A stretch of DNA of 64,000 nt from Kitasatospora sp. MAP5-34 (GCF_029894335.1 NZ_JARXZC010000001.1:357254-421253); one strand, 5' to 3'. Positions 15,991-25,509 are shown, counted from the first letter of the stretch. The notes: generated from the sequence alone by a model not told the origin. Translations and numbers: made by a program.

Positions 15991-16539
15991 ATGACGGGCA
16001 TGGGCGAGATCGGCGGTTACGCGCAGCAGGCTGGGCGGATCGTCGTCGGTGTCAGCGGATCGCTCGGCAGCCTGGCCGCTCTGCATCGGGCCGTCGATGA
16101 GGCGGGTCGCACGGATACCGAGGTGCTGGCCGTCCTCGCCTGGCTTCCGCAGGGCGGCGAGCACGGCTACCGCCTGGCGCCCTGCCCGCCCCTGCTTGCT
16201 GCCTGGGGGAAGGCTGCCGCCGAACGACTGAGCGAGGCGCTCGTCGACGCGTTCGGCGGAGTGCCTTCGGGCGTGCGGCTCGCCGCAGAGGTCGTGCGCG
16301 GCGATTCGGGCCCGGCCCTGGTGCAGGTCGCGGACCGCCCGGGCGACGTGCTGGTCGTCGGGGCCGGAAGCGGTAGCCGACTGCGGAGGGGACTGCGGCC
16401 ATCGGTGACCGCGTACTGCGTCAAGCACGCCGCCTGCTCGGTCCTCACCGTACCGAAGCCCATGCTCCAACGGGAACTGGAAGCCTTCCACCGCCGCAAT
16501 GTCTGGCACCTGCCGACCGCATTGATCCCGGGCCGCTGA
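15991..16539 (+). CDS. Universal stress protein family protein (single UspA domain)
   Basis: A 182-residue UspA-fold protein. The ATG at 15991 has GAGGAACGGG upstream; the frame is open further but without a start signal. RIVVGVSGSLGSLAALHRAV begins the domain, and VLVVGAGSGSRLRRGLRPSV lies in the nucleotide loop, where the final GS has become PS, so ATP binding may be lost. It is a paralogue of the gene at 12992-13513 (same IVGVSGSL(S/G)SLAA opening and CSVLTV/GEVLVV ending), facing the other way. A kdpB relic precedes it. Confidence 0.85.
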   Translation: MTGMGEIGGYAQQAGRIVVGVSGSLGSLAALHRAVDEAGRTDTEVLAVLAWLPQGGEHGYRLAPCPPLLAAWGKAAAERLSEALVDAFGGVPSGVRLAAEVVRGDSGPALVQVADRPGDVLVVGAGSGSRLRRGLRPSVTAYCVKHAACSVLTVPKPMLQRELEAFHRRNVWHLPTALIPGR

Positions 16540-16931
16540 AAGGCAGCGGACGGCCGATGAGGCTCAACTGCGCTTGCCCGAGCCGCGTTCCTTCCGGGTG
16601 ATGGACCATCTCCCGGTGAGCATGTCGGTCGTGCCGGCCGGCTCCGTCGGCCTGACGCCGGCCCACCCCCCACTACCTGATCACCGAGCCCGGTATCGCC
16701 TGTCGCCACCAGCCCTGACCTGGAGGGCGCCAGCAAAGCATCAAGACTGGCCCCCTCTGCGCCAAGAGAGCGTCAGGGAACGACGATATCGATCTTCCTT
16801 GGCAATAGCGTCATCGACGAGGAAACGGTTCCGCTCCGTGGGGGAGTCGCGGACCGTGTCCACACCGGTGGGGACCTCCACCAGGAGAGACCCGTCGGCG
16901 GCCAGGTGAAAAGGGGAGGGGACGCGCGGAC
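16540..16931. other. Gene-poor stretch; possible decayed coding sequence on the minus strand
   Basis: No gene can be supported. A weak hairpin (CCGCTG/CAGCGG, 16533-16549) follows the stress gene. On the complement of about 16795-16910 the frame reads LAADGSLLVEVPTGVDTVRD and then SPTERNRFLVDDAI with GC-rich third positions, which looks coding, but it has no recognisable family and no start. The ribosome site of the next gene (AAGGGGAGGGG) lies at the right end. Confidence 0.35.
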
Positions 16932-18530
16932 ATGTCAGCGGGTGAATCGGGCAGAACGACTGTACCGGGAGAGACGAGCTTGCCGGGGGCGGCAAGCTTC
17001 GGTACGACCGGCCCGGCCCCCGCACCGCGCGCCCCCCGCACCACCCTGGCGGTCCTTGATGCTCCGGAGTCGGGCGTGGGCACCTCACCCTCGCGCCCGG
17101 CTCCGGGAAAGTTCCGCCGATCATCGCTGCTGACCCGTGGCTGGTGGAACACGCCCCGCACCGTCCGTGCGCTGACGGGGCTCTGCCTGGCAGCTCTGCT
17201 GGGCTTCACTGCTGTCGCGGCCACGGTGCTGGGCGGAGCCCGCGACGGCATCGATACCATCGGTCATCAGGCCGCACCGCAGGCCGTACGTGCGGCCGAC
17301 CTCTACTTCGCGCTCAGCGATATGGACGCCCAGGCCGCCAACCTCCTGCTCATCGGCGCCGACCACGACTTCACCACTCTGCGTAAGCAGACCCAGGACA
17401 CCTACGAGCAGCGCCGCGCCCAGGCCGACACCGACCTCCAGCAGGCCGCCATGGCGGCCGCAGCCGACCCGGCCGGGCAGCGCGCCGTGCAGGCCGTCCT
17501 CGGCGAACTCGGCACGTACGAGGCCCTGGTGGCCCGCGCCCAGCTGCTGGAGGACCAGGCCGCCCCACCGGCGGGCAAGCCCTCCCCGGCCGCCCTGGAG
17601 ACCTACCGGCAGGCCACCGACCTGCTGCGGCAGAAGCTGCTGCCCGCCGCCGACCAGGTGACCGCCACCAACGCCGCCGCCGTCGACCGCATCTACGCCA
17701 CCCAGCACGGCGACCTCGGCGCAGGCTGGTGGTGGCTGCTCGCAGCCGGAGTCCTGACCCTCGTTGCGCTCGCCGTCCTGCAGCGCACCCTTGCCGTGCG
17801 GTTCCGACGTGTCCTCAATCTGCCATTGGCGGGCGTCACGCTGATTGCTGTCGCCGCCCTGGTGACCGGTCTCGGCCTCGCCACCCGGGCCGACCGCGAC
17901 CTGGTGACCGCCAAGCGCAGCGCGTACGATTCGGTGATCGCGATCACCCGGGCCCGTGCGGTGGCGTACGACATGAATGCGGACGAGAGCCGCTATCTCA
18001 CCGACCCCGCCCGTGCCGTGGCGTACGAGCAGAGCTTCTTCGACAAGACCCAGGCCATCACCAGGGTCGACGGAGCCACGCTCGCCACTTACAACGCAAG
18101 GCTGGCCGCTCTGGCCGGCACCCACCGCTCGGATCACGGCGTCGTACCGTTCGACGGTTTCCTCGGCACCGAGCTCCGCAACATCACCTTCCCCGGCGAA
18201 CAGGACGCGGCCGAGAAGGTCCTGACAGCGTTCCAGGACTATCAGAAGGACGACCGGAAGATCCGGGAGCTGCGGAACATTGGTCGCCTCAAGGACGCCG
18301 TCACCCTCAATACCGGCACCGGGCCCGGCCAGTCCAACGGTGACTTCGCAATCCTGAGCGACGCCCTGGACAGGGTCCTGATGATCAATCAGACGGCATT
18401 CGACGGAGCCGTGACGGCTGCCGACGACGACCTCGACCTCGGCATCTCGGTCACGGGCGGGCTGGCCCTGGCGCTGGCCCTCGCGCTTGTGACAGTGGGC
18501 GTGCGGCCCCGCCTGCGCGAGTACCGCTGA
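16932..18530 (+). CDS. Four-helix membrane protein resembling the GlnX sensor
   Basis: A 532-residue protein with a Pro/Ser/Thr-rich cytoplasmic N-terminus (1-75) and four membrane helices near residues 78-102, 263-284, 296-318 and 506-526. Two helical extracytoplasmic domains lie between helices 1-2 and 3-4. This TM-domain-TM-TM-domain-TM plan matches actinobacterial GlnX, which with the glutamate-binding lipoprotein GlnH signals to the kinase PknG. Just downstream is the start of an exported protein (18600) that could be glnH but is cut off. No family motif is diagnostic, so the name rests on topology and context. If correct, it is an orphan here. Confidence 0.55.
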   Translation: MSAGESGRTTVPGETSLPGAASFGTTGPAPAPRAPRTTLAVLDAPESGVGTSPSRPAPGKFRRSSLLTRGWWNTPRTVRALTGLCLAALLGFTAVAATVLGGARDGIDTIGHQAAPQAVRAADLYFALSDMDAQAANLLLIGADHDFTTLRKQTQDTYEQRRAQADTDLQQAAMAAAADPAGQRAVQAVLGELGTYEALVARAQLLEDQAAPPAGKPSPAALETYRQATDLLRQKLLPAADQVTATNAAAVDRIYATQHGDLGAGWWWLLAAGVLTLVALAVLQRTLAVRFRRVLNLPLAGVTLIAVAALVTGLGLATRADRDLVTAKRSAYDSVIAITRARAVAYDMNADESRYLTDPARAVAYEQSFFDKTQAITRVDGATLATYNARLAALAGTHRSDHGVVPFDGFLGTELRNITFPGEQDAAEKVLTAFQDYQKDDRKIRELRNIGRLKDAVTLNTGTGPGQSNGDFAILSDALDRVLMINQTAFDGAVTAADDDLDLGISVTGGLALALALALVTVGVRPRLREYR

Positions 18531-18599
18531 CGCGCGGGCCTCTCCTGGCGCCGGGGCCGGAGAGCGGGCGCTTCCCTTCCCGGGCGCAGGAGCGGCTGA

Positions 18600-18684
18600 G
18601 TGGATGGAAAGAGCGCACTCGCACGCCGCTACGGTGCTCCCACGCTCGCCGCCCTCGGCGGTGCCGTCGTCTCCGCCTCGCTCA
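18600..18684 (+). pseudogene. Truncated start of an exported protein (possible glnH)
   Basis: After AGGAGCGG, a GTG at 18600 opens a frame reading DGKSALARRYGAPTLAALGG and then AVVSASLTVGTA: basic residues followed by a hydrophobic helix, like a signal peptide. At about 18685 the sequence becomes a minus-strand kdpA relic, so the gene is cut off. Its place directly after the GlnX-like gene suggests the binding protein GlnH. The evidence is short. Confidence 0.4.
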
Positions 18685-18962
18685 CGGTCGGTACCGCATC
18701 TCACCGAAGCCGATCCGCTTGCGCTGGTACTCCGGCATACGGCCGACCATCAGGCCGCCGATGAACACCGCGATCATGGCCGCCATCAGCAGCCCGTACA
18801 GGACGGTGCCGGTGCCGCCGGGCGCGATCTTTCCGGCATCATGGCGGCCAGCAGCACCCCGCCGCCCAGGCTGGAGAAACCGTCGTACGAGGCCGCGCCC
18901 GCGCCGTCCGCGCTGGCGGTGGCGGAGACGCCGAACAGGGTGCTGCCGGGGACGCCGATCCG
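18685..18962 (-). pseudogene. Relic of a second kdpA gene (central-to-C-terminal part, frameshifted)
   Basis: The complement encodes STLFGVSATASADGAGAASY and GFSSLGGGV, then, after a frame change near 18840, IAPGGTGTVLYGLLMAAM and GGLMVGRMPEYQRKRIGF. These match the intact KdpA around [41 protein letters not shown] and [18 protein letters not shown]. Both ends stop abruptly, against a truncated exported-protein gene on one side and an SAV_915-like fragment on the other. It is oriented opposite to the functional kdp operon only 0.9 kb away. Confidence 0.8.
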
Positions 18963-18965
18963 GCG

Positions 18966-19277
18966 TCGCAGGCTGCGGGGAGCGGGCGCACAGCCGGGGC
19001 GACCAGCTGCGGGTCGACGGTGAGTGCCGTGACGCCCAGCGGTTCGGTGAGGGGGCGTAGGGCGGGCTCGGCGAGGGCGATCCACGGCTGCGCGGAGCCG
19101 AGCGCGGCCCTGAGGTGCTGTTCGGTGGTGAAGACGACCGCTGTACGGCCACCGAGGGGTGTGCGGAAGAGACGGGCTGTGCGGCCCAGCGGACCCGACC
19201 GGACGGGTACGAGGCAGGGTTCCGGCCGGGACACGTTGAGAGGGCTCGGGGTCCTCGACGTTTCGACGCTGGTACAT
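18966..19277 (-). pseudogene. SAV_915-like protein, frameshifted and 3'-truncated
   Basis: A strong start (GGAGG, then ATG at 19277, MYQRRNVEDPEPSQR) leads into a frame that soon loses meaning. One base phase over, the sequence reads CLVPVRSGPLGRTARLFRTP, GGRTAVVFTTEQHLRAALG and ALRPLTEPLGVTALTVDPQL, which resembles the small SAV_915-type Streptomyces proteins. The gene therefore seems to carry an early frameshift, and its 3' end runs into the kdpA relic at about 18962. A short product could still start at the GTG at 19234. Function of the family is unknown. Confidence 0.5.
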
Positions 19278-19388
19278 GGCGTTCCTCCACGTGGGTGGTG
19301 CGGCGAGTACGGCGCCTGGTATCCAACGGCTGGGCCGGGAGAGGCGCAGCCGTGACGCTATTCCCGCTGCTCCCGCGCAGTGGTCCGG

Positions 19389-19406
19389 CCCTGACGATTC
19401 CTTGAT
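19389..19406 (+). promoter_or_regulatory. 11-bp direct repeat upstream of kdp
   Basis: CCCTGACGATTCCTTGAT has TGAC and TGAT 11 bp apart and agrees with the sites at 15705 and 28690 at most positions. It lies ~225 bp before the first kdp-operon ORF, in the intergenic region between the SAV_915-like relic (-) and kdp (+), so it may help control potassium uptake. Confidence 0.5.
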
Positions 19407-19631
19407 CCCGAAGGCCGATCTCCTGACACGGCGTGGACGGCACCGCCGACCCGCGTATCGGAAGCCTGAGCCCGCCCGGCGATCGTGGGCCCATCCGGCA
19501 GGTCTGGCAGGAGCCCGACGACTCGTCGCACCTCTGATGGACCATGAACGGTCGGCGTCCGGAAAGGTCCCGCCGGAGAATCGTGGAGACCGGTCGGATG
19601 TCCGGCCGACACGACTCTGGGTGGAGCCCTC

Positions 19632-19715
19632 ATGACGGACCTGGCCTTCATCGGCGTCACGATTCTCGTGTTTGCCGTCCTCGCCCTGATCGCCAAAGGG
19701 GTGGAGAGGCTGTGA
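19632..19715 (+). CDS. Small single-helix membrane protein preceding kdpF
   Basis: A 27-residue peptide, ATG at 19632 (MTDLAFIGVTILVFAVLALI, then AKGVERL). It is one hydrophobic helix with a short basic/acidic tail, a form common just upstream of kdpF in actinobacteria. GGTGGAG lies 5-11 nt before the ATG. It is 37 nt from kdpF and probably in the same transcript. It may act as an extra small subunit or regulator of the Kdp pump; no function is established. Confidence 0.7.
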   Translation: MTDLAFIGVTILVFAVLALIAKGVERL

Positions 19716-19752
19716 CCGCACGAGTGCCTCAGCCCATGGTCCGGGTGGTCCC

Positions 19753-19842
19753 GTGACCGCCGACAACATCGTGGGCCTGATCGTCGCGGTCGTTCTCATC
19801 GTCTATCTCGTCCTGGCCCTGATCCATCCGGAGAGGTTCTGA
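19753..19842 (+). CDS. kdpF: K+-transporting ATPase subunit KdpF
   Basis: A 29-residue single-helix peptide from a GTG ([20 protein letters not shown], then ALIHPERF). The ending LIHPERF matches the L(I/L)xPE(R/K)F signature of KdpF, which stabilises the KdpABC complex in the membrane. Its stop lies 1 nt before the kdpA start, so translation is coupled. Confidence 0.88.
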   Translation: MTADNIVGLIVAVVLIVYLVLALIHPERF

Positions 19843-19843
19843 C

Positions 19844-21508
19844 GTGGACCCCACGCTCGCGGGCGCTCTCCAGGCGCTGGCGCTGGTGGCCGCGCTCGCG
19901 CTGTCGCACCGGCCGCTCGGCGACTACCTGGCGCACCTGCTCACCAGTGCCAAGCACCTGCGGGTCGAGCGCGGTATCTACCGGCTGATCGGCGTCAACG
20001 GGGATTTCGACCAGACCTGGATGGCGTATCTGCGGAGCGTGCTGGCCTTCTCGGCCGCCTCGGTGCTCTTCCTGTACGCCTTCCAGCGGCTGCAGAACCA
20101 CCTGTGGCTGTCGCTCGGCTTCCCGGCAGTCGGCCCGGCGACCGCCTGGAACACCGCCGCCTCCTTCGTCACCAACACCAACTGGCAGTCGTACTCCGGC
20201 GAGGCGACTATGGGCCATCTGGTGCAGATGGCGGGCCTGGCCGTGCAGAACTTCCTGTCCGCCGCCGTGGCCATCGGCGTGGTGGCGGCTCTGATCCGGG
20301 GCTTCCACCGCAACCGGACCGACCGGGTCGGCAACCTCTGGGTGGACCTCGTCCGGGTGACGCTCCGTCTGCTGCTGCCCGTCTCGGTCGTCTTCGCGAT
20401 CGTCTTCGTGGCGGCGGGCATGGTCGAGAACCTGCATGCCGCCGCCCAGGTCACCACGCTGAGCGGCGGCGGCCAGAGCCTGCCCGGCGGCCCGGTGGCC
20501 TCGCAGGAGGTCATCAAGGAGTTCGGCACCAACGGCGGCGGCTTCTACAACGCCAACTCGGCGCACCCGTTCGAGAATCCCAATCCGTTCACCAACTGGC
20601 TGGAGATCTACCTGCTGCTGGTGATCTCGTTCTCGCTGCCCCGCACCTTCGGCACGATGGTGGGCGACCGGCGCCAGGGTTACGCGATCGTCGCCGTGAT
20701 GGCGGTGTTCTGGGTGGGATCGGCGTCCCTGCTGACCTTCTTCGAGTGGCAGCACAACGGCACCGCGCTGCAGGCGGCGGGGGCGGCGATGGAGGGCAAG
20801 GAGGTGCGCTTCGGCATCGCCGCCAGCACCCTCTTCGCCTCGTCCACGACGCTGACCTCGACCGGTGCGGTCGACGCGGCGCACGACTCGCTGAGCCCGC
20901 TGGGCGGCGGGGTGACGGTCTTCGACATGATGCTCGGTGAGATCGCCCCCGGCGGCACCGGGTCCGGTCTGTACGGGATGCTCGTGCTGGCCGTGGTCGC
21001 GGTCTTCGTCGCGGGCCTGATGGTCGGCCGTACGCCGGAGTACCTGGGCAAGAAGCTCGGCGGCCGGGAGATGAAGTTCGCCTCCCTCTACATCCTCACC
21101 ACCCCGGCGATCGTGCTGATCGGCACCGGCGTGGCGATGACCTTCAGGGGTGAGCGGGCCGCCATTCTCAACAGCGGGCCGCACGGCTTCTCCGAGGTGC
21201 TGTACGCCTTCACCTCGGCGGCCAACAACAACGGCTCCGCGTTCGCGGGCCTCACCGTCACCAGCACCTGGTGGAACACCGCGCTCGGCCTGGTGATGCT
21301 CTTCGGCCGCCTGCTGCCGATGGTCTTCGTGCTGGCGCTGGCCGGATCGCTGGCCCGCCAGCAGCCCGTACCGGCCACTGCGGGCACGCTGCCGACGCAC
21401 CGGCCGCTGTTCGTCGGGATGCTCTCCGGCGTGGTGCTGATCGTCGTCGGACTCACCTACTTCCCGGCCCTGGCGCTCGGGCCGCTCGCGGAGGGTCTGC
21501 ACCGATGA
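19844..21508 (+). CDS. kdpA: K+-transporting ATPase subunit A (KdpA)
   Basis: A 554-residue channel-like subunit with about ten membrane helices; it binds K+ and carries it across the membrane. The four pore-loop signatures are present: [49 protein letters not shown] and [14 protein letters not shown]. The last helix ends [15 protein letters not shown]. Length matches the family. The GTG start follows kdpF, and the stop overlaps the kdpB ATG by 4 nt. Confidence 0.97.
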   Translation: MDPTLAGALQALALVAALALSHRPLGDYLAHLLTSAKHLRVERGIYRLIGVNGDFDQTWMAYLRSVLAFSAASVLFLYAFQRLQNHLWLSLGFPAVGPATAWNTAASFVTNTNWQSYSGEATMGHLVQMAGLAVQNFLSAAVAIGVVAALIRGFHRNRTDRVGNLWVDLVRVTLRLLLPVSVVFAIVFVAAGMVENLHAAAQVTTLSGGGQSLPGGPVASQEVIKEFGTNGGGFYNANSAHPFENPNPFTNWLEIYLLLVISFSLPRTFGTMVGDRRQGYAIVAVMAVFWVGSASLLTFFEWQHNGTALQAAGAAMEGKEVRFGIAASTLFASSTTLTSTGAVDAAHDSLSPLGGGVTVFDMMLGEIAPGGTGSGLYGMLVLAVVAVFVAGLMVGRTPEYLGKKLGGREMKFASLYILTTPAIVLIGTGVAMTFRGERAAILNSGPHGFSEVLYAFTSAANNNGSAFAGLTVTSTWWNTALGLVMLFGRLLPMVFVLALAGSLARQQPVPATAGTLPTHRPLFVGMLSGVVLIVVGLTYFPALALGPLAEGLHR

Positions 21509-23622
21509 CCACACCCGCAGTCCACCCCGCCGAGGGGCCCGCCCACGAGGCGCACCGGGTCTCCGGCGGGCTGCTGGAACCCAGGCAGCTGCTCGTCTCC
21601 CTCCCGGACGCGGTCCGCAAGCTCGACCCCCGGGTGATGTTCCGGAACCCGGTCATGTTCGTGGTCGAGATCGGTTCCCTGCTCACCACGTACTCGGCGA
21701 TCCGGCACACCAGCGTCTTCGCCTGGGTGATCACGGTGTGGCTCTGGCTGACGGTCGTCTTCGCCAACCTGGCCGAGGCGGTGGCCGAGGGCCGGGGCAA
21801 GGCACAGGCAGAGACACTGCGCCGGACCAAGACCGAGGCCGTCGCCAGACGGATCGTCGGCCCGTGGCGCCCCGGCGCCGGGGAGGTGGCGGAGGAGCTG
21901 ATTCCGGCGGCCGGGCTGACGCTCGGCGACCACGTGCTCGTGGAGGCCGGGCAGCTCATCCCCGGTGACGGCGACGTGGTCGAGGGCGCCGCCTCGGTGG
22001 ACGAGTCGGCCATCACAGGCGAGTCCGCGCCGGTGATCCGCGAGTCCGGCGGCGACCGCTCGGCCGTCACCGGCGGCACCAAGGTGCTCTCCGACCGGAT
22101 CGTCGTGAAGATCACCTCCAAGCCCGGCGAGACCTTCATCGACCGGATGATCGCCCTGGTCGAGGGCGCCGCCCGGCAGAAGACGCCGAACGAGATCGCG
22201 CTGAACATCCTGCTCGCCGCCCTCACCATCGTCTTCCTGCTCGCAGTCGTCACCCTGCAGCCGATGGCCACCTACGCGGGCGCCGAGCAGACCATCGTGG
22301 TCCTGGTCGCCCTGCTGGTGGCGCTGATCCCGACCACCATCGGCGCGCTGCTCTCCGCGATCGGCATCGCGGGCATGGACCGCCTCGTGCAGCGCAACGT
22401 GCTCGCCATGTCCGGCCGCGCGGTCGAGGCGGCGGGCGACGTCTCGACTCTGCTGCTGGACAAGACCGGCACCATCACCTTCGGCAACCGCCAGGCCGCC
22501 GACTTCACGCCGGTCAGCGGCACCGAGGTGAACCAACTGGCCGACGCCGCACAGCTGTCGAGCCTCGCCGACGAGACTCCCGAGGGCCGCTCGATCGTGG
22601 TCCTGGCCAAGGAGAAGTACGGGCTGCGGGCCCGCACCCAGGCCGAGATCGGCCATGCGGAGTGGGTCGAGTTCACCGCGCAGACCAGGATGAGCGGCGC
22701 CGACCTGCACGAGGACGGGACCGTCCGGCGCATCCGCAAGGGCGCGGCCGGGTCGGTCGTCACCTGGGTGGAGGAGAACGGCGGCCGGCCCGGGGAGGAG
22801 ATCGGCGCACTCGTCGAGGGGATCTCCTCGGCGGGCGGCACCCCGCTGGTGGTGGCCGAGCACCACAGCGGTGAACCGGCCCGGGTGCTCGGGGTGATCA
22901 ACCTCAAGGACGTGGTCAAGCACGGTATCCGGGAGCGCTTCGAGGACCTGCGCCTGATGGGCATCCGGACCGTCATGATCACCGGTGACAACCCGCTGAC
23001 CGCCAGGGCCATCGCCGACGAGGCGGGCGTGGACGACTTCCTCGCCGAGGCCACCCCCGAGGACAAGATGGCCCTGATCCGGCAGGAGCAGGGCGGAGGC
23101 AAGCTGGTCGCGATGACCGGTGACGGCACCAACGACGCTCCGGCCCTCGCCCAGGCCGACGTCGGGGTCGCGATGAACACCGGGACCTCGGCCGCCAAGG
23201 AGGCCGGGAACATGGTCGACCTGGACTCCAACCCCACCAAGCTGATCGAGATCGTCGAGATCGGCAAGCAACTCCTGATCACCCGAGGGGCGTTGACGAC
23301 CTTCTCGATCGCAAACGACGTCGCCAAGTACTTCGCGATCATCCCGGCCATGTTCGCCTCGGTCTACCCGGGCCTGAAGCACCTCAACATCATGGCGCTG
23401 CACAGCCCCACCTCCGCGATCACCTCGGCGATCATCTTCAACGCCCTGGTCATCATCGGACTGATCCCGCTCGCCCTGCGCGGCGTCCGGTACCGGCCGT
23501 CCTCCGCCTCCGCGCTGCTGCGCCGCAACCTCGGCGTCTACGGCGTCGGCGGGCTGATCATGCCGTTCGCCGGTATCAAGCTCATCGACCTCGTCGTCCA
23601 GTTCGTTCCAGGCCTGCACTGA
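21505..23622 (+). CDS. kdpB: K+-transporting ATPase subunit B (KdpB), P-type ATPase
   Basis: A 705-residue P-type ATPase that drives KdpA. The actuator has [13 protein letters not shown], the phosphorylation motif is [13 protein letters not shown] with Asp319, and the hinge is [20 protein letters not shown]. Membrane residues typical of KdpB are seen in [20 protein letters not shown]. The ATG at 21505 overlaps the kdpA stop and is followed by a Pro/Ala-rich N-terminus. Its C-terminal sequence is the source of the match to the relic at 15778-15846. Confidence 0.97.
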   Translation: MTTPAVHPAEGPAHEAHRVSGGLLEPRQLLVSLPDAVRKLDPRVMFRNPVMFVVEIGSLLTTYSAIRHTSVFAWVITVWLWLTVVFANLAEAVAEGRGKAQAETLRRTKTEAVARRIVGPWRPGAGEVAEELIPAAGLTLGDHVLVEAGQLIPGDGDVVEGAASVDESAITGESAPVIRESGGDRSAVTGGTKVLSDRIVVKITSKPGETFIDRMIALVEGAARQKTPNEIALNILLAALTIVFLLAVVTLQPMATYAGAEQTIVVLVALLVALIPTTIGALLSAIGIAGMDRLVQRNVLAMSGRAVEAAGDVSTLLLDKTGTITFGNRQAADFTPVSGTEVNQLADAAQLSSLADETPEGRSIVVLAKEKYGLRARTQAEIGHAEWVEFTAQTRMSGADLHEDGTVRRIRKGAAGSVVTWVEENGGRPGEEIGALVEGISSAGGTPLVVAEHHSGEPARVLGVINLKDVVKHGIRERFEDLRLMGIRTVMITGDNPLTARAIADEAGVDDFLAEATPEDKMALIRQEQGGGKLVAMTGDGTNDAPALAQADVGVAMNTGTSAAKEAGNMVDLDSNPTKLIEIVEIGKQLLITRGALTTFSIANDVAKYFAIIPAMFASVYPGLKHLNIMALHSPTSAITSAIIFNALVIIGLIPLALRGVRYRPSSASALLRRNLGVYGVGGLIMPFAGIKLIDLVVQFVPGLH

Positions 23623-23637
23623 CCGAAGGAGCCCGTC

Positions 23638-24273
23638 GTGGCAAAGCCCCTGCCGGCGCTGGTCCGGCTGCACCTGACCGGTCTGCGCGTCATCCTCGTC
23701 TTCACCGTCGTCTGCGGCCTGGCCTACCCGCTGCTGATCACCGGGATCGCCCAGGTCGCCTTCTCCCGGCAGGCCAACGGCTCGCAGCTGCGGCAGAACG
23801 GCCAGGTCGTCGGTTCCAGCCTGCTGGGCCAGACCTTCGACCTGCCGAAGAAGAACCCGAACGATCCGAAGGAGCAGGCGCGGCCGGACCCCAAGTGGTT
23901 CCAGCCGCGCCCTTCGGCGGCCGGCGCCGGGTACGACGCGACCGCCTCGGGCGCGTCCAACCTCGGCCCCAACGACCCGGGCCTGACGCAGACGATCCAC
24001 GACCGCCGCGCGGCGGTCGCCGCCTTCGACGGCGTCGCTCCCGGCCGGGTGCCGCCCGACGCGCTCACCGCGAGCGGCTCGGGCCTCGACCCGGACATCT
24101 CGCCCGCCTACGCTTATCAGCAGGTCGACCGGGTCGCCAAGGCCCGCGGCCTGGACGCGGCCAAGGTCCGGCAACTGGTCGAGGACCACGTCCAGGACCG
24201 CAACCTCGGCTTCCTCGGCGGACCTCGGGTGGCAGTCGTCCCCCTCAACCTCGCTCTCGCGCGGATCGGCTGA
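23638..24273 (+). CDS. kdpC: K+-transporting ATPase subunit C (KdpC)
   Basis: A 211-residue protein with one N-terminal membrane helix (residues ~16-37) and a large extracytoplasmic domain. GSQLRQNGQVVGSSLLGQTF and WFQPRPSAAG are the usual KdpC segments, and ALTASGSGLDPDISPAYAYQ is the strongest family signature. GTG start at 23638 after GAAGGAG. It holds the KdpA-KdpB complex together and affects nucleotide affinity of KdpB. It lies 15 nt after kdpB. Confidence 0.96.
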   Translation: MAKPLPALVRLHLTGLRVILVFTVVCGLAYPLLITGIAQVAFSRQANGSQLRQNGQVVGSSLLGQTFDLPKKNPNDPKEQARPDPKWFQPRPSAAGAGYDATASGASNLGPNDPGLTQTIHDRRAAVAAFDGVAPGRVPPDALTASGSGLDPDISPAYAYQQVDRVAKARGLDAAKVRQLVEDHVQDRNLGFLGGPRVAVVPLNLALARIG

Positions 24274-24298
24274 CCCCCACCGGGCAAGGAGGCGTGCC

Positions 24299-25426
24299 GT
24301 GACGCAGCAGACCGGCGTCCCCACCGGACGAGGCCGGTTGAAGGTCTACCTCGGCGCCGCCCCCGGGGTCGGCAAGACCTACCGCATGCTGGACGAGGGC
24401 CTGCGCCGCAAGGCCCGCGGCACCGATGTCGTCGTGGCCTTCCTGGAATGCCACGGTCGGCAGCGCACCGAGGACATGCGCGACGGGCTCGAAGTGCTCC
24501 CACGTGTCCACCGCTCCTACCGTGACAGCGAGTTCACCGAATTCGACGTCGATGCCGCCCTCGCCCGCAAGCCGCAGGTGGCCCTGGTCGACGAGCTGGC
24601 CCACAGCAACATCCCGGGCGGGCGCAACCCCAAGCGCTGGCAGGACATCGAGGAGCTGCTGACCGCGGGCATCGAGGTCATCACCACCGTCAACATCCAG
24701 CACCTGGAGTCCCTCAACGACGTCGTCCTGAAGATCACCGGAGTCCCGCAGCACGAGACCGTCCCCGACGACGTGGTCCGCCGCGCCGACCAGATCGAGC
24801 TGGTCGACATGCCGCCGGAGGGCCTGCGCCGCCGGATGGTGCACGGGAACGTCTACGCCGCCGAAAAGGTGGACACCGCGCTCACCAACTACTTCCGGGT
24901 CGGCAACCTCACCGCGCTGCGCCAGCTCGCCCTGCTCTGGCTGGCCGGCCGGGTGGACGAGCGGCTGCACAGCTACCGCAGCGAGCACGGCATCGGCGGG
25001 GTCTGGGAGACCTGCGAACGGGTGGTGGTCGCCCTCACCGGCGGGTCCGAGGACGAGACCCTGATCCGCCGCGCCGCCCGGATCGCCGCCCGGACGGCCG
25101 GCGGGGACCTGCTCGCCGTGCACGTCGCGCGCGGCGACGGCCTCGCCGACGCCGCACCCGAGGCCCTCGCCGCCCAGCGCCGACTGGTGGAGAGCCTCGG
25201 CGGAACCTTCCACTGGGTCGTCTCCGACGACATCCCCACCGCCCTGCTGGACTTCGCCCGTTCCAAGGACGCCACCCAACTGGTACTCGGCACCAGCCGC
25301 CACGGCCGGTTCGCCCGCGCGCTCGGCGGGCACGGCATCGGCGAGACGACCATCGAGCTCTCCGGTGACATCGACGTCCACATGGTCACCCACGAGGCCG
25401 CCGGGCGAGGCCACCGACGCCACTGA
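24299..25426 (+). CDS. kdpD: Short KdpD: KdpD sensor plus UspA domain without a histidine kinase
   Basis: A 375-residue protein from a GTG at 24299. Residues 1-215 are the KdpD N-terminal ATPase-like domain with Walker A GAAPGVGKT (19-27) and VALVDELAHSN. Residues ~235-370 are a UspA-like domain ending ETTIELSGDIDVHMVTHEA. The four membrane helices, GAF-like region and kinase core of full KdpD (~850 residues) are absent, and no kdpE follows. Stand-alone short KdpDs are known in some bacteria and may modulate another kinase; alternatively the gene lost its 3' part. The tail AAGRGHRRH ends cleanly at TGA. Confidence 0.85.
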   Translation: MTQQTGVPTGRGRLKVYLGAAPGVGKTYRMLDEGLRRKARGTDVVVAFLECHGRQRTEDMRDGLEVLPRVHRSYRDSEFTEFDVDAALARKPQVALVDELAHSNIPGGRNPKRWQDIEELLTAGIEVITTVNIQHLESLNDVVLKITGVPQHETVPDDVVRRADQIELVDMPPEGLRRRMVHGNVYAAEKVDTALTNYFRVGNLTALRQLALLWLAGRVDERLHSYRSEHGIGGVWETCERVVVALTGGSEDETLIRRAARIAARTAGGDLLAVHVARGDGLADAAPEALAAQRRLVESLGGTFHWVVSDDIPTALLDFARSKDATQLVLGTSRHGRFARALGGHGIGETTIELSGDIDVHMVTHEAAGRGHRRH

Positions 25427-25480
25427 CCGGGCGCCCAGAAGCGCGGGCGTTAAGGCTGTGCATGGCCAACTCCGTTGTCA

Positions 25481-25509
25481 TTGACCCGGATTGGGGGCCG
25501 CCCTAGGCT
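25481..25509 (+). promoter_or_regulatory. Consensus-like housekeeping promoter
   Basis: TTGACC (25481-25486) and TAGGCT (25504-25509) are separated by 17 bp, close to the consensus for the principal sigma factor HrdB. The pair lies ~50 bp before the ATG at 25561, and no gene intervenes. It marks the membrane-protein gene as a separate transcription unit from kdp. Confidence 0.7.

Noticed and set aside
17121..18704. Minus-strand open frame opposite the GlnX-like gene
   Set aside because: No membrane helix or motif, biased composition; the plus strand gives four helices and a ribosome site.
21457..24324. Long open frame of 955 codons on the minus strand opposite kdpB and kdpC
   Set aside because: It is a reading-frame shadow caused by the GC bias; the product is low-complexity (Gly, Asp, Val, Gln, His) and the plus strand holds clear KdpB and KdpC motifs.
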